This document shows positions 43,579 through 52,006 of a stretch of DNA of 64,000 nt, in pieces (positions within the stretch are counted from its first letter, which is position 1; the number at the start of each line of letters is the position of its first letter). This DNA comes from Humibacter sp049446075. GTDB taxonomy: Bacteria; Actinomycetota; Actinomycetes; Actinomycetales; Microbacteriaceae. The stretch is taken from assembly GCF_049446075.1 (NCBI RefSeq), contig NZ_JBMSEB010000001.1:496001-560000 (forward strand), read 5' to 3'. The position numbers and the translations under genes were made by a program. The notes under the pieces are model-generated. The model was not told the origin of the DNA. It saw nothing but the letters and a program-made list of their open reading frames with translations, and made no database searches.

Positions 43579-44231
43579 GATTCCTGCTCCACTCCCCCGA
43601 TGATCGGGAACGCATTGAACTGCACTTGCACCGGGCGTGCGCCCGCCGGTGTCTCCCTGTCGCGGAACGTGAGGATGGCGTCGTCGAGTGCCGTGAACAC
43701 CCGTTTCGACAGTTCGGCGAGCTCCTCGACCGTCATCCGTAGATTCGCCGTAGAGATCGTGCTCGATTGCAGCCAGGCCTCCGACAGTGCGTCGCTCCCC
43801 CGCACCATGAATTCGTTGAGAGCGTTCTCCTGGTTCCTTCGGAACTCCCGGTTCACGAGGTCGTAGGCCTCGCGTCCCGCAGCGGTGTCGCCGAGTTCGG
43901 TCGGATCCATCGAAAGGCCGACGGGTGCACGCCGCCACCAGCGCTCTCGCGCGCTGCCCTTACCCTCGACCTCGAGCACGAAGTCGTGCTTGGCGAGCTG
44001 TCTCAGGTGATAACTGGTCGCGCCGCTCGATTCCCCGAGGCGATCGGCGAGGCCGCTCGCAGTCAGCGGACCGAACTTCGAAAGCTCGTCGAGGATGCGC
44101 ACCCGCAGCGGATGCGCCATCACCTTCAACGCAGCGAGATCGACGTGTCGGTCAACGGGTCGCAGGGGCGCCGCAGCTTCGGAAGCCTCACCCGTCACCC
44201 GCTGCGCCTTGGGGTCGCGCTCTTCGCTCAT
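43575..44231 (-). CDS. ArsR-like winged-helix transcriptional regulator
   Basis: A 218-residue regulator. The winged helix is residues about 32-100: VMAHPLRVRILDELSKFGPLTASGLADRLGESSGATSYHLRQLAKHDFV. The C-terminal 110 residues are a helical domain ending in VQVQFNAFPI. No metal-binding cysteine pattern of the ArsR/SmtB kind is visible. The upstream frame to 44447 is rejected because it runs through the repeat array. The four-copy TTTGC array starts 26 bases before this start codon and is the obvious operator candidate. Confidence 0.88.
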   Translation of the reverse strand: MSEERDPKAQRVTGEASEAAAPLRPVDRHVDLAALKVMAHPLRVRILDELSKFGPLTASGLADRLGESSGATSYHLRQLAKHDFVLEVEGKGSARERWWRRAPVGLSMDPTELGDTAAGREAYDLVNREFRRNQENALNEFMVRGSDALSEAWLQSSTISTANLRMTVEELAELSKRVFTALDDAILTFRDRETPAGARPVQVQFNAFPIIGGVEQES

Positions 44232-44248
44232 GACTCGAGGATAACAAT

Positions 44249-44307
44249 GCAAACACTTCTTTGCAAGCAGTTCTTTGCAATAGTTCGTTTGCACCAGTTC
44301 GTTTGCG
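44249..44307. repeat. 14-bp-phased TTTGC tandem repeats upstream of the regulator
   Basis: TTTGC occurs at 44260, 44274, 44288 and 44302, exactly 14 bp apart, inside two versions of a longer unit: TTCTTTGCAA twice and TTCGTTTGCA/G twice. An inverted copy, GCAAA, lies at 44249-44253. The block is AT-rich for this genome and sits directly before the regulator gene start. It looks like a multi-site operator or a recently expanded repeat. Confidence 0.8.
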
Positions 44308-44370
44308 AGCCGACCGCCGACTGGGCACCGGTGCCGACCGGTGACGCGGCGCAGACCGTGTTTGGCGCGC

Positions 44371-45183
44371 TCAGGCCGTGGCGATGATCTCGCCGTGGGT
44401 GAGCGCGAACCAGCCGTCGGGCGCCGAGGACCACTCGCGCCAGGCATCCGCTATTTCCCGCAGCTCGGCGACCGTCGCGTGTCCAGCCTCGATGGCACGA
44501 ACGGCGAAGTGGGACTCGGTCACGCGTTCGGCCCAGGACGATCCCCACCACTCTCGATCGGCGTCCGAGGTGAAGCACCACACCGAGGCAGAGCCTGCCA
44601 CGTCGTCGAACCCGGCCTGGATGGCCCAGGCCTTGAGCCGCCGGCCGGCGTGCGGCTCTCCCCCGCTGGTGTGCGCGGCCTCGACGTATACGCTCAGCCA
44701 CTCGGCCAATCCGGGAAGCTGAGGATGCCATATGGTCGCCCCGTAGTCGACGTCGCGCGCTGCAACCACCCCGCCAGGTTTCAGCACGCGACGGAACTCC
44801 CGAAGGGCTGCGACCGGGTCCGAGAGGTGCTGCAGCACCTGATGGGCGTGCACAACGTCGAACGTGGCGTCGGGAAAGTCGAGCGAATAGGCATCACCGG
44901 TCTGGAATGAGACGTTGTGCAGATCGTTGTCGCGCGCGAGCGCGTTGGCATCGACCACCACCTGCGCTGACGCGTCGATCCCGATCACCGGTCCAGGGCT
45001 CACGAACCTCGCGAGATCGAGAGTGATGGTGCCCGGCCCACTGCCGACATCGAGTACGTGAAATCCCGTCTTCAGGTGGGGAAGCAGGTACCCGGCCGAG
45101 TTCTCGGCCGTGCGCCAGGAATGTGAGCGCAGCACGCTCTCGTGATGCCCGTGCAGGTAGCGCTCGTTGTCGTGGGATGCCAT
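44371..45183 (-). CDS. SAM-dependent class I methyltransferase
   Basis: A 270-residue methyltransferase. Motif I is VLDVGSGPGTITLDLA, then VIGIDASAQVVVDAN, motif II-like VSFQTGDAYSLDFPDATFDVVHAHQVLQHL and motif III EFRRVLKPGGVVAARDVDYG. This is the UbiE/MenG-like small-molecule type. Acceptor unknown. Divergent from the M3 peptidase gene, 40 bp apart. Confidence 0.9.
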   Translation of the reverse strand: MASHDNERYLHGHHESVLRSHSWRTAENSAGYLLPHLKTGFHVLDVGSGPGTITLDLARFVSPGPVIGIDASAQVVVDANALARDNDLHNVSFQTGDAYSLDFPDATFDVVHAHQVLQHLSDPVAALREFRRVLKPGGVVAARDVDYGATIWHPQLPGLAEWLSVYVEAAHTSGGEPHAGRRLKAWAIQAGFDDVAGSASVWCFTSDADREWWGSSWAERVTESHFAVRAIEAGHATVAELREIADAWREWSSAPDGWFALTHGEIIATA

Positions 45184-45223
45184 TTGCCCAGCCTAGAAAG
45201 GGGCGCGCCTAGGCTGAAGGATT

Positions 45224-47245
45224 ATGACGACGAACCCGCTCCTCACCGCTAGCACGCTGCCCCATGGACTCCCGCGCTTCGCTGAGATCGAAGACGAGCA
45301 CTACGTCCCGGCGTTCGAACAGGGCATGACCGAGCAGCGCGCCGAGGTATCCGCCATTGTCGAGGATCCCGCGGAGCCGACGTTCGAGAACACCTTCGTG
45401 CCCCTGGAACGGTCGGGGCAGGTGCTGCGCCGCGTCGGCCAGGTGTTCTTCAACAAGAGCTCTGCCGACTCGAGCGATGCGATCAGTGCCATCGAGGAGC
45501 AGCTGGCTCCGAGGCTGGCGGCGCACGAGGATGCGATCCGCCTGGATCCGCGTCTCTATCGACGCATCTCCGCCGTCTACGCCCACCTCGACGACAACGA
45601 GCTCGACCCGGAGTCCCGCTATCTCGTCGAGCGATATCACGAGGAGTTCACACTGGCCGGTGCGGGCCTCGAAGACGCAGAGAAAGAGCGCCTCAAGCAG
45701 CTGAATGCCGAGCTCTCCACCCTCTCCACGCGGTTCGAGAAGAATCTCCTCGCCGACACGAACGACCTCGCCGTGCTCATCGAGGATGCCTCCCAGCTGG
45801 ACGGACTGACCTCTGCAGAGATCTCGGCCGCGGAGCAGGCCGCACACGAACGAGGACTCAGCGGATACCTCATCACCCTCGTGCTTCCCACGGGTCACCC
45901 ATACCTCGGCCGCCTGAACGACCGAACCGTGCGGGAGCGCATCATGCGCGCATCCCGGGCTCGAGGCATCCGCGGCGGCGACCACGACACCCGAGAGCTG
46001 GTGCTTCGCATCACTGCGTTGCGCGCCGAGCGTGCACGGCTGCTGGGCTTCGAGAATCATGCCGCCTACATCACTGCTTCGCAGACGGCACGCACTCCTG
46101 ATGCCGTGGCGGGCATGCTCGGCCGTCTCGCCCCGGCGGCAGCCAGGAATGCCGCGGCGGAGAAGGCCGACCTTCGTGCGTCGGCCGGCTTCGACATCGA
46201 GGCCTGGGACTGGGCGTACTTCGCAGAGAAGGTGCGCGCCGAGAAGTACGACGTAGACACCGCTGCCATGCGTCCGTACTTCGAGGCGGAGCGTGTACTG
46301 CACGATGGTGTCTTCTTCGCGGCGAACCGGCTGTACGGCATCCGCTTCGAAGAGCGATCCGACCTGCAGGCATACCACCCCGACGCGCGAGTGTTCGAGG
46401 TGTTCGACGAAGACGGCTCCGCCCTTGGCCTCTACATCAACGACCTCTACACTCGCGACTCGAAGCGCGGCGGCGCCTGGATGAACGAACTGGGCGAGCG
46501 CACGTCTTTGCTCGGCGGCTCCCCTGTCGTGGTGAACAACCTGAACGTTCCGAAGCCGGGCGACGGAGAGCCGACTCTGCTCACGTACGACGAGGTGGGC
46601 ACGCTCTTCCACGAGTTCGGACACGCGCTCCATGGGCTGTTCGGGGCAACGAGGTATCCGAAGTTCGCAGGCACGAACGTGTTCCGGGACTTCGTCGAGT
46701 TCCCGAGCCAGGTCAACGAGATGTGGTTGCTGTGGCCGGAGGTGCTCGACAACTACGCGCGCCACCACGAGACCGGCGAGCGGATGCCTGCGGAGCTGGT
46801 GGAGCGCATCCGCGCGTCCGAAGCATTCAACCAGGGTTTCGCGACGAGCGAGTACCTCGCTGCGGCGATGCTCGACCAGGCATGGCACCGCCTCGGCGCC
46901 GGGGAACACGTCGAGTCGGTGGAGGTGTTCGAAGCGGACGCCCTGGCGAACGCCGGTCTCGACGACGCCGCGGTGCCACCGAGGTACTCGAGCACCTACT
47001 TCGCGCACACGTTCTCCGGCGGGTACGACGCGGGCTATTACTCCTACATTTGGAGCGAGGTGTTGGATGCCGACACCGTCGAGTGGTTCAAGGAGAACGG
47101 TGGACTCTCGCGCGAGGCGGGTGAGCGGTTCCGCCGACGTTTGCTCGGCGTCGGGGGCTCGAAAGACCCGTTGGAGGCGTACCGCGACTTCCGTGGAAGG
47201 GATGCCGTCATCGAGCCCCTGCTGCGCCGCCGCGGTCTCGACTGA
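45224..47245 (+). CDS. M3 family metallopeptidase (Dcp/oligopeptidase A-like)
   Basis: A 673-residue cytoplasmic zinc peptidase. Zinc site: FHEFGHALHG with the first His at residue 463, and the downstream Glu in the helix region RDFVEFPSQVNEMW. C-terminal YFAHTFSGGYDAGYYSYIWSEVLDAD is the substrate-contacting block of the family. It degrades oligopeptides released by proteases such as Clp. Full length for the family, no signal peptide. Confidence 0.95.
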   Translation: MTTNPLLTASTLPHGLPRFAEIEDEHYVPAFEQGMTEQRAEVSAIVEDPAEPTFENTFVPLERSGQVLRRVGQVFFNKSSADSSDAISAIEEQLAPRLAAHEDAIRLDPRLYRRISAVYAHLDDNELDPESRYLVERYHEEFTLAGAGLEDAEKERLKQLNAELSTLSTRFEKNLLADTNDLAVLIEDASQLDGLTSAEISAAEQAAHERGLSGYLITLVLPTGHPYLGRLNDRTVRERIMRASRARGIRGGDHDTRELVLRITALRAERARLLGFENHAAYITASQTARTPDAVAGMLGRLAPAAARNAAAEKADLRASAGFDIEAWDWAYFAEKVRAEKYDVDTAAMRPYFEAERVLHDGVFFAANRLYGIRFEERSDLQAYHPDARVFEVFDEDGSALGLYINDLYTRDSKRGGAWMNELGERTSLLGGSPVVVNNLNVPKPGDGEPTLLTYDEVGTLFHEFGHALHGLFGATRYPKFAGTNVFRDFVEFPSQVNEMWLLWPEVLDNYARHHETGERMPAELVERIRASEAFNQGFATSEYLAAAMLDQAWHRLGAGEHVESVEVFEADALANAGLDDAAVPPRYSSTYFAHTFSGGYDAGYYSYIWSEVLDADTVEWFKENGGLSREAGERFRRRLLGVGGSKDPLEAYRDFRGRDAVIEPLLRRRGLD

Positions 47246-47276
47246 GTCACCTTGTCTCGGGCGGCGCGTTGCGCCG

Positions 47277-47465
47277 TCACCGTGCAAGCGACGCGAAGGT
47301 GACCACCACGAGAAGCGTGCCGACGATTCCGGTTGTCAGTCCGATGCAGAACCAGCGCAGCCGGAGGCCGACCCGTTCGGGAGCGGCGGGAAGACCGGGC
47401 GTCGGGCCGCCCCCGCTCTTCATCGTCACGGGTCCCATCGAGCCTGGTCCGAGTCCGTTGCTCAT
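47277..47465 (-). CDS. Small single-pass membrane protein (hypothetical)
   Basis: A 62-residue frame with a Gly/Pro-rich start and one clear C-terminal helix (WFCIGLTTGIVGTLLVVVTFASLAR). It is the only plausible coding frame between the M3 peptidase and the next plus-strand gene. No family recognised; could be spurious. Confidence 0.5.
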   Translation of the reverse strand: MSNGLGPGSMGPVTMKSGGGPTPGLPAAPERVGLRLRWFCIGLTTGIVGTLLVVVTFASLAR

Positions 47466-47642
47466 GCCTCGACCCTACGTCTGGCAGAGCGGCCCGCGAC
47501 GCGTTCCATGTGCGGTTCCGAGTCTTGATCCGGGCTATGTTGCGCGACGTGACGGTGTGGCGTGCGGCGGCTGGCGACATTTCGTACGGTGATCGGGTCG
47601 TCTAGATCGTCGACGACTCCATCAAGGCACAGGAAGAAGCCC

Positions 47643-47969
47643 ATGGCACACCTCCCCGAACTCGGCAACACGGCACTCTGCTCGTGCGAGTCGGGTGCGA
47701 TGTGCGTCGACATCCGCCCGGGGCACGGACTGCACGCGCTTCAACTGCGCTTGGCCGCGGCAACGCCCTCCCAATGGCGCGACGCCCTGGTCGTGCGGGT
47801 GCGCGAGGACGGCTGGGTCGACGCCATGACCCTGGAAGGTGCCGAGGTCACGCTCTGGAACCACGGAGACCTGGCCCACGTGGTCAAACCCGGCGAGCCG
47901 GTCGCCGTGCACTCGGTCTACAACGTGCTTTCTGCCGGGTCGCGCCGATTCAACGTGTTAGCGGCCTGA
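47643..47969 (+). CDS. Hypothetical protein with N-terminal CSC motif
   Basis: A 108-residue protein with Cys13, Cys15 and Cys21 (ALCSCESGAMC), then a beta-rich region (DALVVRVREDGWVDAMTLEGAEVTLWNHGDL). No family recognised. ATG 47643 chosen because upstream codons look non-coding. Its 3' end is 7 bp from the convergent cysteine-rich protein gene. Confidence 0.68.
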   Translation: MAHLPELGNTALCSCESGAMCVDIRPGHGLHALQLRLAAATPSQWRDALVVRVREDGWVDAMTLEGAEVTLWNHGDLAHVVKPGEPVAVHSVYNVLSAGSRRFNVLAA

Positions 47970-47976
47970 GAGCAGG

Positions 47977-48402
47977 TCACGCCATCTGGGCGTCGCTCAT
48001 CATCGTGAGCATCGCCTGGCACGCCTTCATGCACTCGTCGCATGCCATCGCGCACATGTGGCAGGTCTCGCTCATCTCGGAGTGATTTCCGCACTCGTCA
48101 GAGCATGCCGAGCACATGGCCATGCACGCCTTCAGCATCGCCTCCATGGCAGCCATGTCGAAGCCTGCAGGACGCATCATCATGCGCATCATGGTGTTGC
48201 AGACATCCGCGCAGTCCATGCACATCGACGCGCACTTGATCATGCCGTCGGCCATGGCGTTGTCGGCGCACATCGTGCATGCCTGCTCACACGCGGAACA
48301 CGCTTCGATACACTCCTGCATCGTCATGGTGTCCATTGCAGGCATCCCGATGGCGTCCATCGACATGTTCTGCATCATCTCTGCGGTCATCTTCGTGTCC
48401 AT
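47977..48402 (-). CDS. Cysteine-rich four-helix-bundle protein, putative copper storage (Csp-like, DUF326)
   Basis: A 141-residue protein with 18 cysteines and many methionines arranged as CxxxCxxC-like patterns along helices: ECIEACSACEQACTMC, KCASMCMDCADVC, KACMAMCSACSDEC and ETCHMCAMACDECMKAC. This matches the DUF326/Csp family, whose bundles bind Cu(I) on inward-facing cysteines. No signal peptide is visible, which suggests a cytoplasmic Csp3-like form. The start MDTKMTAEMM has GGAAGG upstream. Copper binding is inferred. Confidence 0.88.
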   Translation of the reverse strand: MDTKMTAEMMQNMSMDAIGMPAMDTMTMQECIEACSACEQACTMCADNAMADGMIKCASMCMDCADVCNTMMRMMMRPAGFDMAAMEAMLKACMAMCSACSDECGNHSEMSETCHMCAMACDECMKACQAMLTMMSDAQMA

Positions 48403-48570
48403 GGGGAACCTTCCGCTACGCGATCTGCTGTCAATCGCGATGCTACGCTCGCCCGGCGCCGGTAGCCATGGACGGTTCTCACCCGGCGGCCGCCAAGGGC
48501 AGGCGATGCCGCGCGGACGATGCTGCTTCGGCAGCACCGACTGCTGACCGAAGCCCTCAGGCCTCGGTGA

Positions 48571-49851
48571 TCAGGCGGACTTCTCTTCGCGGCGGGTGCG
48601 ACGGTGCGGCACGATGGTCGGGGCCGCGTTGTCGAGCACGGCTTCGCGCGTGACGACGACCCTGGCTACCTCTTCGCTCGAAGGGACCTCGAACATGATG
48701 GGCCCGAGAACCTCTTCGAGGATGGCCCTCAGCCCCCGTGCTCCCGTCTGGCGAAGAACTGCCAGGTCGGCGATGGCATCGAGCGCTGCGGAGTCGAACT
48801 CGAGCTCGACGCCGTCGATCTCGAACATGCGCTGGTATTGCTTCACGAGCGCGTTCTTCGGCTCGGTGAGGATCTGGATGAGGGCTTCCCTGTCGAGTTG
48901 CGTGACAGTGGTCACGACGGGAAGCCGGCCGATGAATTCGGGGATCAGCCCGAACTTGTGCAGGTCTTCCGGCAGAACCTCGCTGAACAGGTTCACGTCG
49001 TCGCCCTTGCTGTGCAACGGAGCACCGAAACCGATGCCCTTCTTGCCTGCACGGGACGAGATGATGTCTTCCAGTCCGGCGAACGCCCCCGCGACGATAA
49101 ACAACACATTCGTGGTGTCGATCTGGATGAATTCCTGGTGCGGATGCTTGCGCCCGCCCTGCGGAGGAACCGATGCGACGGTGCCCTCCAGGATCTTCAG
49201 CAGCGCCTGCTGCACGCCCTCGCCGGAGACATCCCTCGTGATGGAAGGGTTCTCCGCCTTGCGGGCGATCTTGTCGACCTCGTCGATGTAGATGATTCCG
49301 GTCTCTGCGCGCTTGACGTCGTAGTCGGCCGCCTGGATGAGCTTGAGCAGGATGTTCTCGACATCCTCCCCGACGTATCCCGCCTCGGTCAGCGCCGTTG
49401 CGTCGGCGAACGCGAACGGCACGTTGAGCCGCTTCGCGAGTGTCTGCGCGAGATAGGTCTTACCGCAGCCAGTCGGACCGATGAGCAGGATGTTCGACTT
49501 GGCTATCTCTATGTCGTCGCCCACCGCCTCGGCCGGGCCGAGCGTGGTGCGGGCACGCACGCGCTTGTAGTGGTTGTACACCGCTACCGACAACGCCTTC
49601 TTCGCCGGCTCCTGGCCGATCACGTACTCCTCGAGGAAGGCGAAGATCTCCTTCGGCTTCGGAAGGTCGAACTGCCCGGCGTTCTCTTCGCCGGACTCAG
49701 CCATCCGCTCTTCGATGATCTCGTTGCACAGCTCGACGCACTCGTCGCAGATGTACACGCCCGGGCCCGCGATGAGCTGCTGAACCTGCTTTTGGCTCTT
49801 TCCACAGAATGAACACTTGAGCAGGTCGGCGCTTTCTCCGATGCGAGCCAT
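48571..49851 (-). CDS. clpX: ATP-dependent Clp protease ATP-binding subunit ClpX
   Basis: A 426-residue AAA+ unfoldase. The N-terminal zinc domain has LKCSFCGKSQKQVQQL and CDECVELC. Walker A is GPTGCGKTYLAQ, Walker B IIYIDEVDKIA, the pore/IGF region follows, and sensor 2 is in RQTGARGLRAILEEVL. It feeds tagged proteins to ClpP1P2 encoded upstream. Terminator-like hairpin separates it from clpP2. Confidence 0.98.
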   Translation of the reverse strand: MARIGESADLLKCSFCGKSQKQVQQLIAGPGVYICDECVELCNEIIEERMAESGEENAGQFDLPKPKEIFAFLEEYVIGQEPAKKALSVAVYNHYKRVRARTTLGPAEAVGDDIEIAKSNILLIGPTGCGKTYLAQTLAKRLNVPFAFADATALTEAGYVGEDVENILLKLIQAADYDVKRAETGIIYIDEVDKIARKAENPSITRDVSGEGVQQALLKILEGTVASVPPQGGRKHPHQEFIQIDTTNVLFIVAGAFAGLEDIISSRAGKKGIGFGAPLHSKGDDVNLFSEVLPEDLHKFGLIPEFIGRLPVVTTVTQLDREALIQILTEPKNALVKQYQRMFEIDGVELEFDSAALDAIADLAVLRQTGARGLRAILEEVLGPIMFEVPSSEEVARVVVTREAVLDNAAPTIVPHRRTRREEKSA

Positions 49852-49952
49852 GGAACCTCCCGAGTGGGCTGCTTCTTACGAGCCTAACCTGTGGTGCGGA
49901 CATTGACCGGTAGGTCTGAAGTCGGTGTGGCAATCTCGTGCCGGGTGAGGAA

Positions 49953-49983
49953 AGCGGCGGAGAACTGGGTGTTCCCCGCCGCC
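49953..49983 (-). terminator. Hairpin between clpP2 and clpX
   Basis: GCGGCGG and CCGCCGC arms with an inner AA/TT pair surround a short loop. It lies about 20 bases past the clpP2 stop. On the minus strand CTTTCC follows. It may attenuate read-through from clpP1P2 into clpX. Confidence 0.6.
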
Positions 49984-50000
49984 TTCTTGTGCTGATTCGC

Positions 50001-50675
50001 CTACTTGGCGCTGAGCGCCGGCAGGTTCTTGCGGCTGGTCAGAACCTGGTCGATGAGGCCGTATTCGCGTGCCTCCTCGGCGGACAGGATCTTGTCGCGG
50101 TCGATGTCTTTGTTGACCTGCGAGACCTCCTTGCCGGTGTGCCTCGCGAGCGTCTCTTCGAGCCACGTGCGCATGCGCATGATCTCGTTGGCCTGGATCT
50201 CGATGTCGGACGCCTGTCCCTGGCCGGCCTCGCCGACCGCGGGCTGGTGGATGAGGATGCGCGCGTTGGGCAGCGCGAGCCTCTTGCCCGGCGTGCCCGC
50301 CGCGGTCAGCACAGCGGCCGCGGATGCAGCCTGACCAAGCACTACCGTCTGGATCTGCGGACGGATGTACTGCATCGTGTCGTAGATCGCCGTCATGGCC
50401 GTGAACGACCCACCAGGCGAGTTGATGTACATCACGATGTCGCGGTCGGGGTCCTGGCTCTCCAGCACGAGGAGCTGGGCCATGATGTCGTCGGCCGATG
50501 CGTCGTCGACCTGCACACCGAGGAAGATGATGCGGTCCTCGAAGAGCTTCGCGTAGGGATCCTGGCGCTTGTAGCCGTAGGCCGTGCGCTCCTCGAAGCT
50601 CGGCAGGATGTAGCGGGCGCCTGGCATGGCGACGCGCTGGCCGCCGGCGAGTCCGGAGAAGTTCGGGGTTTCCAT
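50001..50675 (-). CDS. clpP2: ATP-dependent Clp protease proteolytic subunit ClpP2
   Basis: A 224-residue serine peptidase subunit. The catalytic Ser is in VLGQAASAAAVLTAAG, the His in ARILIHQPAVG and the Asp in NKDIDRDKILSAEEAREYGLID. The longer N-terminus (NFSGLAGGQRVAMPGARYILPSF) marks the ClpP2 type, which forms a mixed barrel with ClpP1 in actinobacteria. It begins 26 bp after clpP1. Confidence 0.97.
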   Translation of the reverse strand: METPNFSGLAGGQRVAMPGARYILPSFEERTAYGYKRQDPYAKLFEDRIIFLGVQVDDASADDIMAQLLVLESQDPDRDIVMYINSPGGSFTAMTAIYDTMQYIRPQIQTVVLGQAASAAAVLTAAGTPGKRLALPNARILIHQPAVGEAGQGQASDIEIQANEIMRMRTWLEETLARHTGKEVSQVNKDIDRDKILSAEEAREYGLIDQVLTSRKNLPALSAK

Positions 50676-50701
50676 CTGATTCGTGTCCTTCGCTCTCTCG
50701 C

Positions 50702-51286
50702 CTACTCCTGGGTTCCGCCGCCGCCGACGACGTCGGTCGCCGACTCGCGGATGTGATCGACGAAGCCGTACTCCAGCGCTTCCTGGGCGTTGAACCAGCG
50801 GTCGCGGTCGCCGTCTGCGTTGATCTGCTCGACGGTCTTCCCGGTCTGGGCCGCTGTGATCTCCGCCAGACGCTTCTTCATGTCGAGGATGAGCTGCGCC
50901 TGAGTCTGAATATCGCTGGCCGTTCCGCCGAATCCACCGTGCGGCTGGTGCAGCAGCACACGCGCGTTCGGTGTGATGTAACGCTTGCCCTTGGTGCCCG
51001 CCGTGAGCAGCAGCTGCCCCATGGACGCCGCCATGCCGATTCCGACGGTGACGATGTCGTTGGGAACGAACTGCATGGTGTCGTAGATCGCCATGCCCGC
51101 GGTGATCGAGCCACCCGGCGAGTTGATGTACAGGTAGATGTCGCGCTTCGGGTCTTCCGCCGCCAGGAGCAGCAGCTTCGCAGCGATCTCGTTGGCGTTG
51201 TCGTCGCGCACCTCCGAGCCGAGCCAGATGATGCGGTCCTTCAGCAGTCGGTCAAAAACACTGGGTTGCAGTGTCGGTTCGGCCAT
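50702..51286 (-). CDS. clpP1: ATP-dependent Clp protease proteolytic subunit ClpP1
   Basis: A 194-residue subunit with the catalytic Ser in GIGMAASMGQLLLTAG, His in ARVLLHQPHGGF and Asp in NADGDRDRWFNAQEALEYGFVD. First gene of the clpP1-clpP2 pair. No convincing ClgR box was found upstream. Confidence 0.97.
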   Translation of the reverse strand: MAEPTLQPSVFDRLLKDRIIWLGSEVRDDNANEIAAKLLLLAAEDPKRDIYLYINSPGGSITAGMAIYDTMQFVPNDIVTVGIGMAASMGQLLLTAGTKGKRYITPNARVLLHQPHGGFGGTASDIQTQAQLILDMKKRLAEITAAQTGKTVEQINADGDRDRWFNAQEALEYGFVDHIRESATDVVGGGGTQE

Positions 51287-51386
51287 GAACGTGCTCCTTT
51301 TCGTACGTGCTCTCGAATCTATCGAAGCGGTCGCGAGGGCAAGGCCATGTTCGCCCTCGGCAGAGGCGAGGGCGAAGACGCTGCCG

Positions 51387-51863
51387 TCAGGCCGAGAGCT
51401 CGGCCGCGTACGCCGTCACAGATCTCGTGTATCGCGAAAGGTGAGGTGCAAGGGCCGTGAGGGCGACGGATGTCGCGCGCTGCGCATTCCCGCCCGTCGC
51501 GAGAGCAAGCGCGTAGAACGCCGCTACCTCGTCGCGGTAAGAGGATGCCTGGTGGTTGGCGTACTCGTCGGCCAGCATCTCGAGCGCCTCGTCGACGGAT
51601 CCCAGGTTGCGCAGTGTGCTTGCAAGCTGCACAACGGCCTGCACCCGGTGTTCGTCGTCGAGCCCGAGGGCGAGGGCACGGCGATACAGGGGTTCGGCCT
51701 CTTCTTCGCGCCCCGCGGCATCCCGCGCGCCGGCCCGGTGGAACAACACGACGGCGTTGTCGCCCCACGCGAAGGCGAGCGAATCGATGCGCTCGACGCG
51801 CTCGTCATCTGTGAGCTCCTCATCGGCCCAGATCACGGCGAACTGCTCGTCCCAGTCGGTCAT
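51387..51863 (-). CDS. Tetratricopeptide repeat protein
   Basis: A 158-residue acidic protein of paired helices with TPR-like spacing (AGREEEAEPLYRRALALGLDDEHRVQAVVQLASTLRNLGSVDEALEML). This small TPR family occurs in many actinobacteria. Likely a protein-interaction module; partner unknown. It lies between tig and clpP1 on the same strand. Start at MTDWDEQ, after rejecting a 19-codon upstream extension. Confidence 0.83.
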   Translation of the reverse strand: MTDWDEQFAVIWADEELTDDERVERIDSLAFAWGDNAVVLFHRAGARDAAGREEEAEPLYRRALALGLDDEHRVQAVVQLASTLRNLGSVDEALEMLADEYANHQASSYRDEVAAFYALALATGGNAQRATSVALTALAPHLSRYTRSVTAYAAELSA

Positions 51864-51951
51864 TCGACCCTCCCTTCTTGTCATTCCGCCGGTGTGTCGC
51901 GCGCCGAAGTCACGCGACACGACAGCGCCTATCGAACGCGCCTATAGAAAA

Positions 51952-51987
51952 GGGGACGGATGCCGCGCGGCATCCGTCCCCCTTTTT
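51952..51987. terminator. Bidirectional intrinsic terminator after tig
   Basis: A perfect 13-bp stem (GGGGACGGATGCC and its complement) with a GCGC loop. TTTTT follows on the plus strand and TTTTC on the minus strand. It lies 20 bases past the tig stop and should end tig transcripts. The strongest classical terminator in the window. Confidence 0.9.
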
Positions 51988-52006
51988 GCAAGCACAGGCT
52001 CGGCGA

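Noticed and set aside
44249..44307. A CRISPR array at the TTTGC repeats
   Set aside because: The unit is 14 bp without separate spacers, and there are no cas genes.
45209..47287. A 692-codon open frame on the minus strand, antisense to the M3 peptidase
   Set aside because: It lies opposite a gene with intact zinc motifs and has no recognisable domain. Long antisense frames are expected with strong GC third-position bias.
51287..51386. A ClgR box upstream of clpP1
   Set aside because: The ClgR control of clp genes in actinobacteria made me look. I found CGC/GCG fragments but not a properly spaced palindrome.
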